Shown here piece by piece: positions 1-4,315 of a stretch of DNA of 5,743 nt. The DNA is taken from positions 1-5,743 of the forward strand of contig DMCI01000064.1 of assembly GCA_003445835.1 (NCBI GenBank), written 5' to 3'. The notes beneath the pieces were generated by a model that was given only the letters and a program-made list of their open reading frames with translations, ran no database searches and was not told the DNA's origin. How positions within the stretch are numbered: position 1 is the first letter of the stretch; each line of letters begins with the position of its first letter. Source of the stretch: Clostridiales bacterium. Lineage in GTDB: Bacteria > Bacillota > Clostridia > Christensenellales > CAG-1252. The translations under genes were made by a program, and so were the position numbers.

Positions 1-274
1 CGCCGATGCCGGGGACGATGGCGTCGGGGCGCTCGTAGCGGAGAATCTTGGCGATATATTCCAAGGTCAAAGGTTCCATATACACCTTATCCGCGATCTG
101 CGTATCCGTCATGATCGTCGCGGGGTTGGAGTTGACGAGCACGACCTCGTATCCCTCTTCCTTGAGCGCAAGGCAAGCCTGCGTGCCGGCGTAATCGAAT
201 TCCGCCGCCTGTCCGATGACGATGGGGCCCGAGCCGATGATCAATATCTTTTTAATGTCCGTTCTCTTTGCCAT
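1..274 (-). CDS. carB: Carbamoyl-phosphate synthase large subunit, N-terminal part (cut by left edge)
   Basis: Only the first 91 codons are inside the window. CarB makes carbamoyl phosphate from bicarbonate, ammonia (delivered by the CarA glutaminase) and two ATP, in the cytoplasm; the product feeds pyrimidine and arginine synthesis. The visible part is the pre-ATP-grasp fold of the first half: the near-invariant glycine-rich segment [17 protein letters not shown] (residues 14-30), then [12 protein letters not shown], then the [11 protein letters not shown] segment (47-57) and [10 protein letters not shown] at the cut. These are diagnostic of CarB. The start is the ATG at 272-274, with AAGGAG about 7 nt upstream. 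It lies 17 nt after the pyrC stop, so it is the third gene of the PyrR-controlled unit. carA is not next to it, which is unusual, so its partner subunit must be further downstream or elsewhere. The pyr copy could alternatively serve arginine synthesis too; the sequence cannot tell. Confidence 0.96.
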   Translation of the reverse strand, partial: MAKRTDIKKILIIGSGPIVIGQAAEFDYAGTQACLALKEEGYEVVLVNSNPATIMTDTQIADKVYMEPLTLEYIAKILRYERPDAIVPGIG

Positions 275-291
275 AATATTCTCCTTAAAGA

Positions 292-1527
292 TCAAAGTCT
301 TTTTATTTTCTTCTTGCCGTATACCACGTGTCCGTTTGCGACGGTCAGATGATTGACGCCGAACACCTTCTTGCCCGCAAAGGGGGTCGCCCTGCCTTTG
401 GAAAGGAAGGAAGCGGGGTCGATCGTTTCACTTTCCGACAAACACCATAGGGAAAATCCGTTTTCGGAAATACCGAACCTCTTTCGCGGATTGACCGCCA
501 AAAGGTCGATGAGTTTTTCAAGAGAGATGATCCCCGTTTTTACCAGATCGGTATAGAGGACGGGGAACGCCGTTTCAAGCCCGACGATTCCAAAGGCGCT
601 GCCCGCCAGCCCCTTGGATTTTTCCTCCGCGCTGTGCGGCGCGTGGTCGGTGGCGATCATGTCGATGGTGCCGTCCTGAATGCCCTTGATCAGCGCTTCT
701 CTGTCGCGTTTGCTTCTGAGAGGCGGGTTCATCTTAAAATCGCCGCTTTCTTGCAAATCGTTTTCATCCAAAACCAAATAATGCGGCGCAGTCTCGCAAG
801 TGACGTTTACCCCTTCCGCCTTGGCTTTGCGGATGAGATCCACGCTTTCCGCCGTGGAAACGTGGCAAACGTGGAAGGCGGCGCCCGTCTCGTTGATCAA
901 ACGGATGTCGCGCTCGATCTCTTTATACTCGCTTTCGGAGCAGATGCCCTTGTGTCCGTGCGCCTTGGCGTATTCGCCGTCGTGGATGTAGCCGCCCTTC
1001 AAAAGCTCGTTGACTTCACAATGCGCGGCGACGATCTTGTTGAGTTTTGCCGCTTTGAGCATGGCTTCTTCCATCAGGTTGCCGTCCTGCACGCCTTTGC
1101 CGTCATCCGAAAAAGCGATGACTTCGTCCGCGATCTCTGCCATATCGGCAAGTTCTTCGCCCTTTTCTCCTTTTGTGATGGCGCCGTAAGGATAGACGGA
1201 GATCGTCGCTTCCGCGGCGATCAGATCGGTTTGTGCCTTCAAGTTCTTTTTGCAATCGGGAACGGGGTTCAGGTTGGGCATCGTGCATACGGCGGTGTAG
1301 CCTCCGTGCGCGGCGGCGTCGCATCCCGTACGGATGGTCTCCTTATAAGAAAAACCCGGCTCCCTGAAGTGCACGTGCACGTCACAGAAGCCGGGGAAAA
1401 TGACGTATTCTTTTTCTTCGTCGATCGCCGCTCTTTCGGCAAGGACGGAAAGAATATAGGAAAAACTACGCGGATCGCTTTCCTGTCTATCGGTGCCCAT
1501 TACGATTTTGACGTTGGAAAAATTCAT
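292..1527 (-). CDS. pyrC: Dihydroorotase, type I
   Basis: This encodes 411 residues of a zinc amidohydrolase that cyclises N-carbamoyl-aspartate to dihydroorotate, the third step of UMP synthesis, in the cytoplasm. The HxH metal motif is in [10 protein letters not shown] (H51, H53), followed by MPNLNP (83-88), the SDDG metal-bridging aspartate region (140-143), AAHCE (H169), CHVST (H222), the substrate-binding MNPPLR (266-271) and ATDHAPH (D294). The C-terminal [13 protein letters not shown] (374-386) returns to the small beta domain. The fold is complete; length is slightly below the roughly 425 residues usual for the type I class, because the first 40 residues, which form part of the beta-sandwich, are short and diverged. 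The ATG at 1525-1527 is preceded by TAAGGAGAG, in which TAA is the pyrR stop, so translation is probably coupled to pyrR. All metal ligands are present, so an active enzyme is expected rather than an inactive PyrC-like partner of PyrB. I know of no sign of transfer here. Confidence 0.97.
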   Translation of the reverse strand: MNFSNVKIVMGTDRQESDPRSFSYILSVLAERAAIDEEKEYVIFPGFCDVHVHFREPGFSYKETIRTGCDAAAHGGYTAVCTMPNLNPVPDCKKNLKAQTDLIAAEATISVYPYGAITKGEKGEELADMAEIADEVIAFSDDGKGVQDGNLMEEAMLKAAKLNKIVAAHCEVNELLKGGYIHDGEYAKAHGHKGICSESEYKEIERDIRLINETGAAFHVCHVSTAESVDLIRKAKAEGVNVTCETAPHYLVLDENDLQESGDFKMNPPLRSKRDREALIKGIQDGTIDMIATDHAPHSAEEKSKGLAGSAFGIVGLETAFPVLYTDLVKTGIISLEKLIDLLAVNPRKRFGISENGFSLWCLSESETIDPASFLSKGRATPFAGKKVFGVNHLTVANGHVVYGKKKIKRL

Positions 1528-1536
1528 GCGCTCTCC

Positions 1537-2076
1537 TTACTCTTCCTCGCTGAGGATAAACACGCCGCAGTCTTCTTCAGCCCCGTCCATCACGACGGAA
1601 ACTTTTTCGTGCCGCGAAGTGGGGATGCTCTTGCCGATATAATCGGGACGGATGGGCATTTCTCTGTGCCCTCTGTCCACCAAAGAAACGAGGCGCACCG
1701 CCTTGGGACGTCCCAAAGAGAAGATGGCTTCTATCGCCGCGCGCGCCGTCCTGCCGGTGTACAAAACGTCGTCCACGATGAGGACGGTCTTGCCGGTGAC
1801 GTCGCAAGGGATAAAGCTTTCGGTAGCTTTTTCACGCTTTTGTTCTTGCGTATAGTCGTCGCGGTACATCGTGACGTCGATATATCCGCAGGGGATATCG
1901 CCGCCGCCGAACTTCTTCAAATTTTCGGTAAGGATCTTGGAAAGAACGATGCCGCGGTTTTTGATGCCGAGGATTACCAAAAGGTCGGTGCCGTCGTTGC
2001 GCTCCATGATTTCGTGCGAGATCCTCGCAAGAGTACGCATAACGGTCGCTTGGTCCATTATCTTCACTTTGCGCAT
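1537..2076 (-). CDS. pyrR: Bifunctional pyr operon attenuation protein / uracil phosphoribosyltransferase
   Basis: This encodes 179 residues, the usual PyrR length. In Bacillota PyrR binds hairpins in pyr leader RNA when UMP or UTP is high and promotes termination; it also has weak uracil phosphoribosyltransferase activity. The type I PRTase fold is clear: GIKNRG (37-42), DVTMYRDD (67-74), the PRPP-binding signature VDDVLYTGRTAR (101-112), LVDRGHREMPI (132-142) and the hood-like GKSIPTS (148-154). The start is the ATG at 2074-2076, with the strong site AAGGAGG 7 nt upstream. An upstream in-frame GTG at 2131-2133 is rejected because it would place the attenuator terminator inside the coding region. 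The gene is first in its unit, behind its own target attenuator, so autoregulation is expected. Basic patches for RNA binding are plausible but were not mapped. Identification is firm; the regulatory role follows from family knowledge and the leader. Confidence 0.97.
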   Translation of the reverse strand: MRKVKIMDQATVMRTLARISHEIMERNDGTDLLVILGIKNRGIVLSKILTENLKKFGGGDIPCGYIDVTMYRDDYTQEQKREKATESFIPCDVTGKTVLIVDDVLYTGRTARAAIEAIFSLGRPKAVRLVSLVDRGHREMPIRPDYIGKSIPTSRHEKVSVVMDGAEEDCGVFILSEEE

Positions 2077-2094
2077 AAGGCTTCCTCCTTTTAC

Positions 2095-2119
2095 AAAAAA
2101 ATCTTGCCCTGCGGCAAGA
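2095..2119 (-). terminator. Attenuator terminator in the pyrR leader
   Basis: Read on the minus strand this is a perfect 7-bp stem TCTTGCC/GGCAAGA with a 4-nt loop, followed at once by seven U residues: a canonical intrinsic terminator. It sits between the promoter and the pyrR ribosome binding site and ends 18 nt before the pyrR ATG, so it can only act as a regulated attenuator. Its 5' arm can pair instead with an upstream leader segment (2160-2169). Confidence 0.93.
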
Positions 2120-2169
2120 CGATATGACGGCACTTACTTAAGGAGAGCCTCCGATATTGCGCCTTGCCG
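2112..2169 (-). promoter_or_regulatory. Antiterminator pairing of the pyr leader
   Basis: The minus-strand segment CGGCAAGGCG (2160-2169) can pair with CGTCTTGCCG (2112-2121) over 10 bp with a single G-U pair. AUAU/AUAU and CGG/CCG pairs can extend the helix inward across small bulges. The second segment contains most of the 5' arm of the terminator, and the first overlaps the 3' arm of the PyrR-binding hairpin, so the three structures exclude one another in the way known for PyrR attenuators. This is by-eye folding without energies. Confidence 0.82.
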
Positions 2170-2193
2170 ATATCGCTGTACCGACTTAAAAGC
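2161..2193 (-). promoter_or_regulatory. PyrR-binding RNA hairpin (anti-antiterminator)
   Basis: On the minus strand the leader forms a lower stem GCUUU/AAGGC, a one-sided UAA bulge, an upper stem GUCGGUA/UAUCGGC (two G-U pairs) and the hexaloop CAGCGA. The shape of lower stem, internal purine-containing bulge, upper stem and hexaloop matches PyrR binding loops of Bacillus subtilis, whose conserved parts are, as I recall them, a CNGNGA loop and UUUAA on the bulge side. Both are present here. Binding of PyrR plus a uridine nucleotide would hold this hairpin, prevent antitermination and stop transcription upstream of pyrR. Confidence 0.87.
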
Positions 2194-2205
2194 TGGTTTG
2201 ATTTT

Positions 2206-2234
2206 ATTGTAGTTGAATAATTCTTTTAAGTCAA
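2206..2234 (-). promoter_or_regulatory. Sigma-A promoter of the pyr unit
   Basis: Minus-strand -35 TTGACT (2229-2234) and -10 TACAAT (2206-2211) are separated by exactly 17 bp; each box matches consensus at five of six positions. The predicted start lies near 2198-2200, a few nucleotides before the PyrR-binding hairpin, giving a leader of roughly 120 nt before the pyrR ATG. Confidence 0.88.
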
Positions 2235-2332
2235 CCGTTTCGCCAAAAGTTTTCCTCTTTTTCAAAGATCGGGAATAACTCTCGTTTCCTTGCGCACACT
2301 ATCTTCGAGCAAAGCGCTCAAAGGAGAAGAAA
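2235..2332. other. Divergent intergenic region between the pyr promoter and the DUF378 gene
   Basis: This roughly 100-bp stretch should hold the plus-strand promoter of the two small genes, but I find no convincing sigma-A pair; TATCTT at 2300-2305 could be a -10 box but has no good -35. A small GAGC/GCTC hairpin (2307-2319) lies directly before the AAGGAG ribosome binding site at 2321-2326. Confidence 0.4.
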
Positions 2333-2569
2333 ATGATCACATTAATCGCACTTATCATCACCATCATCGGGGCGCTCAACTGGCTCCTCATAGGCATTTG
2401 CGGATTCAATCTCGTAAGCTGGCTCACGATGGGCAGCGAGATCGCGCAACGCATCATCTATATTTTGGTCGGCGTGGCGGGCGCGTGGCTCGTTTACTTC
2501 ATCGCTCGCAAAAAGGGTCGCGTGGATGAACGCTTCCCTTCCGAACGACGCGCCGAGGCGGATGAATAA
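2333..2569 (+). CDS. DUF378 family small membrane protein
   Basis: This encodes 78 residues. Two hydrophobic helices are visible, at about residues 2-24 and 39-58, joined by a short loop, followed by a highly charged C-terminal tail (59-78, RKKGRVDERFPSERRAEADE in character). The motif IIGALNWLLIG (11-21) near the N terminus and R-IIYILVGVAG (40-50) in the second helix are the hallmarks of the DUF378 family (YuzA-like proteins of Bacillota and other bacteria), whose function is not established. The charged tail is probably cytoplasmic by the positive-inside rule, placing both termini inside. The ATG at 2333 has AAGGAG 6 nt upstream. It is divergent from the pyr unit and its stop codon overlaps the start of the following 48-codon gene by one base. 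Family membership is judged from the motifs; no functional claim is made. Confidence 0.85.
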   Translation: MITLIALIITIIGALNWLLIGICGFNLVSWLTMGSEIAQRIIYILVGVAGAWLVYFIARKKGRVDERFPSERRAEADE

Positions 2570-2715
2570 TGAGCTTTTTCAAAAAGATATGGGGAAAGGC
2601 AAAAGACGCCGCCCGCAAAATGAAGAGCAAGTTTGACTGCGACGGGTCCTATACCGGCAACCCGTCGGACCCCGAGCAAGACCGCCGTCCCGAACAGGAC
2701 GCCGACGATCTTTGA
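2569..2715 (+). CDS. Small basic-acidic hypothetical protein, 48 residues
   Basis: I do not recognise a characterised family. The gene starts in a TAATG overlap with the DUF378 gene stop, so the two are probably translated together; a GAGG about 10 nt upstream could add weak initiation. The product splits by charge: residues 1-21 (starts MSFFKKIWGKAK) carry eight Lys/Arg and one Asp and could form a membrane-surface amphipathic helix, while residues 23-48 carry nine Asp/Glu, two Arg and two to three prolines, ending in QDADDL, with one cysteine (C24). The middle holds the compact segment CDGSYTGNPSDP (24-35). The coding frame is free of stops and ends just before a strong terminator, whose A-run begins at the last base of the stop codon. 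The overlap, the terminator position and the GC-rich third positions argue for a real gene. A role with the DUF378 protein at the membrane is only inference. Confidence 0.72.
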   Translation: MSFFKKIWGKAKDAARKMKSKFDCDGSYTGNPSDPEQDRRPEQDADDL

Positions 2716-2755
2716 AAAAAGAAGGCCGCACCCGACTGGGTACGACCTTCTTTTT
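2715..2755. terminator. Bidirectional terminator between the DUF378 unit and hup
   Basis: The outer stem AAAAAGAAGG (2716-2725) pairs perfectly with CCTTCTTTTT (2746-2755); an inner ACCC/GGGT stem with loop GACT, plus a CG/CG step, extends it. A run of T follows on the plus strand and a run of six T follows on the minus strand, so it can stop transcription from both convergent units. Confidence 0.9.
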
Positions 2756-2769
2756 GACCATAGGTCAAA
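2753..2769. repeat. Short perfect inverted repeat beside the terminator
   Basis: TTTGACC and GGTCAAA are separated by ATA (7-bp arms). It lies in the 3' untranslated region of hup just before the shared terminator. No T-run follows it on either strand, so it is not itself a terminator; it may stabilise the hup 3' end or be chance. Confidence 0.45.
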
Positions 2770-2783
2770 GGATGGGGGGAAAA

Positions 2784-3062
2784 TTACTTTTTGTTCATCA
2801 CGGCGACAAAAGTCTTGCTCGCCTTAAAGGTGGGCACACATCTGCCGGCGATCTTGATACGCTTACCGGTCTTGGGATGGAGTCCCTCTTTGGGCGCGCG
2901 CTGTTTCGCCTTAAAATGACCAAAGCCGGCAAAGGTAACGGTATCACCCGATTTGAGCGCCTCCGCAATGGTCTCGATAAATGCCTCGGAAACACGGCGG
3001 CAATCCGCTTCGGTGATATTCGTCTTATCCGAAATAGCCTTGATCACGTCACTCTTGTTCAT
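2784..3062 (-). CDS. hup: HU family DNA-binding protein
   Basis: This encodes 92 residues, the standard HU length. HU dimers bend and compact DNA in the nucleoid without strong sequence preference. MNKSDVIKAISDK opens the helical dimerisation part; TFAGFGHFK (43-51) is the conserved beta-strand region; KEGLHPKTGK (58-67) is the tip of the DNA-wrapping arm with the intercalating proline P63; VPTFKASK (76-83) is the conserved end. The start is the ATG at 3060-3062, with GGAGG 8 nt upstream; a TTG at 3075-3077 would extend it by five residues but lies inside the ribosome binding site. It has its own promoter and terminator, so it is monocistronic. Slightly unusual are LH in place of the common RN before P63 and two cysteines (C21, C75). 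It could equally be named hupA, hupB or hbs; paralogues outside the window are unknown. Confidence 0.96.
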   Translation of the reverse strand: MNKSDVIKAISDKTNITEADCRRVSEAFIETIAEALKSGDTVTFAGFGHFKAKQRAPKEGLHPKTGKRIKIAGRCVPTFKASKTFVAVMNKK

Positions 3063-3102
3063 ACAAAAAACCTCCAAATGGGTAGCATTTATTTATATGT
3101 AT

Positions 3103-3131
3103 ATCATACTATAGTAATGCTCCTTTGTCAA
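3103..3131 (-). promoter_or_regulatory. Strong sigma-A promoter of hup
   Basis: Minus-strand -35 TTGACA (3126-3131, perfect consensus), 17-bp spacer and -10 TATGAT (3103-3108). The predicted start is near 3096, giving a 5' leader of about 34 nt. The palindrome TACTATAGTA (3107-3116) overlaps the -10 edge and spacer and may be chance. A/T-rich DNA upstream could act as an UP element. Confidence 0.92.
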
Positions 3132-3145
3132 TACCCCATTTTTAG

Positions 3146-3166
3146 GGATTTTTATATAAAAAATCC
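3146..3166. repeat. A/T-rich inverted repeat upstream of the hup promoter
   Basis: Perfect arms GGATTTTT and AAAAATCC flank a 5-bp centre ATATA, starting 15 bp upstream of the hup -35 box. The surrounding DNA also carries two copies of CCATTTTT (3136-3143 and 3165-3172), so the whole region is A/T-tract rich. It could be an UP-element-like region, a binding site for HU itself or another regulator, or simply A/T-rich DNA. Confidence 0.4.
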
Positions 3167-3207
3167 ATTTTTCCGCCGATTGTAACGATTTGCGTGAAAA
3201 AGCTCTG

Positions 3208-3229
3208 TTTTGTATTAGTTAATACAAAA
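3208..3229. repeat. 22-bp A/T-rich palindrome, possible operator
   Basis: Ten-base arms TTTTGTATTA and TAATACAAAA are perfect complements around a 2-bp centre GT. It lies between the hup promoter region and the end of the SIS gene, and its 3' arm on the plus strand merges into the A-run that is the U-tract of the SIS terminator. The shape is that of a dimeric repressor site, but it is about 77 bp upstream of the hup -35 box and no other promoter is evident beside it. Confidence 0.5.
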
Positions 3230-3256
3230 AAAACGCGAGGCGTGCCCTCGCGTTTT
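3226..3256 (-). terminator. Terminator of the serS / SIS operon
   Basis: On the minus strand AAAACGCGAGG and CCTCGCGTTTT form an 11-bp perfect stem with a 5-nt loop, followed by a run of eight T. It lies 17 nt after the stop codon of the SIS-domain gene. Confidence 0.95.
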
Positions 3257-3273
3257 AATCGTTTTTTCGCGCG

Positions 3274-4305
3274 TTACTTCGTTATGGTGACTTTTTTCAA
3301 GTTTCTGGGCGCGTCGGGATTTTTGCCCTTCTGTTTTGCGAGTTCGATCGCAAACAAGTGCATCGCCACGGAATAAGCGATCGTGCAGGAAAGATTGTCC
3401 ATTGACGGCATCTTGACGCCGTACGTGGCAAGATTCAAAAGCTGTTGATTGTCGCTGAAGGTCAAAACGTTTGCGTTCAACAACTGCAAGCGAGTGGCGA
3501 TATCGCGGAAGTTTTCGCTGCATTCGCCGTCCGGCGCAAGGATGATGATGTTGACGCCCTCTTCCACCAATGCGTACGGGCCGTGCATAAAATCGTTGGT
3601 ACCGTAGAATTGCGCGAAGGTGTAGGCGCATTCGTTGAGTTTGAGCATAAGCTCCTTGCCGACGCCCTGCATCACCCCGCGGGAAAGAATGATGAAGTTG
3701 TTGAGATCCTTGGTCTGTTCCGCCGCTTCCGCGATGGCGGGAAGAAGTTCGATCGCCTCCTCCACACGTTGCGGGAAGGAATATACGACGGGCATCAAGG
3801 GCTTACCGGAAAGCGCGATGGCAAGCATATAAAGGACGGTAAGTTCCGCAATGTAGCTTTTGGCGCTGGCAATGCTCTTTTCCACCCCCGCGCTGAGATC
3901 AAGGTGATACTTGCCCGCTCTGGCAAGAGGAGACGTCGCGTCGTTGGTGACCGCCACCGTCAAAGCGCCCTGCTTGTTTGCCTGCGACAAGACCGCAAGG
4001 GTATCGATGCTTCTGCCGCTTTGCGAGATCGCGACGAAAAGGTGATCGGAGTAGTCAACGTTTGCGCCGTACATCGTGGTCACGGAGGGGTGCGCCGTCC
4101 CGGACGGGATGCCCGAAAGGATCTCCGCAAAATACTTGAAGCAAAGCCCCGCGTTGTCGCTGGTGCCGCGCCCGATGATCGTGATGTTTTTGATCTTGCG
4201 CTTTTTGACTTCCGCCGCGATGTCCGTCACCTTCTTTTCGTTGGCGTGGATGGCGTTTTTGATGACTTCCGGTTCGGTCAGGATCTCGTCAAACATTATG
4301 CTCAT
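3274..4305 (-). CDS. Double SIS-domain sugar-phosphate isomerase/deaminase-like protein (GlmS C-terminal type)
   Basis: This encodes 343 residues with two SIS domains. Domain one (about 30-165) has IIGRGTSDN (43-51), the phosphate-binding ISQSGRS (93-99) and VEKSIASAKSY (141-151); domain two (about 195-325) has LSRGVMQGVGKE (207-218), LNECAY (223-228) and MHGPYALVEEG (240-250); PRNLKK (333-338) closes it. These align with the isomerase half of glucosamine-6-phosphate synthase, including counterparts of its catalytic Glu (E225), His (H241) and C-terminal Lys (K337 or K338). The N-terminal glutaminase is absent, so it cannot be GlmS itself; related stand-alone proteins include AgaS-like isomerases, NagB-II glucosamine-6-phosphate deaminases and fructoselysine-6-phosphate deglycase (FrlB). 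The substrate is a sugar phosphate but cannot be named. The ATG at 4303-4305 has GGAG 7 nt upstream, and the serS stop lies within that site (TAGGAG), so it is the second gene of a coupled pair and ends at the operon terminator. Confidence 0.88.
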   Translation of the reverse strand: MSIMFDEILTEPEVIKNAIHANEKKVTDIAAEVKKRKIKNITIIGRGTSDNAGLCFKYFAEILSGIPSGTAHPSVTTMYGANVDYSDHLFVAISQSGRSIDTLAVLSQANKQGALTVAVTNDATSPLARAGKYHLDLSAGVEKSIASAKSYIAELTVLYMLAIALSGKPLMPVVYSFPQRVEEAIELLPAIAEAAEQTKDLNNFIILSRGVMQGVGKELMLKLNECAYTFAQFYGTNDFMHGPYALVEEGVNIIILAPDGECSENFRDIATRLQLLNANVLTFSDNQQLLNLATYGVKMPSMDNLSCTIAYSVAMHLFAIELAKQKGKNPDAPRNLKKVTITK

Positions 4306-4315
4306 AATCGTTCTC

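Noticed and set aside
634..2127. 497-codon plus-strand open frame covering pyrC and pyrR
   Set aside because: It is antisense to two genes with intact family motifs, has no good ribosome binding site, and its product resembles no family; it arises from the GC-rich third positions of the real genes.
2077..2133. GTG start adding 19 residues to PyrR
   Set aside because: The extension runs through the attenuator terminator and its U-tract, GGAGG lies too far (14 nt) upstream, and the inner ATG has a strong AAGGAGG at ideal spacing and gives the family length.
3063..3077. TTG start adding five residues to HU
   Set aside because: It lies within the GGAGG site of the ATG at 3062, and HU proteins begin with MNK.
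2712..3185. 157-codon plus-strand open frame over hup
   Set aside because: Antisense to HU, begins inside the terminator region, and has no family resemblance.
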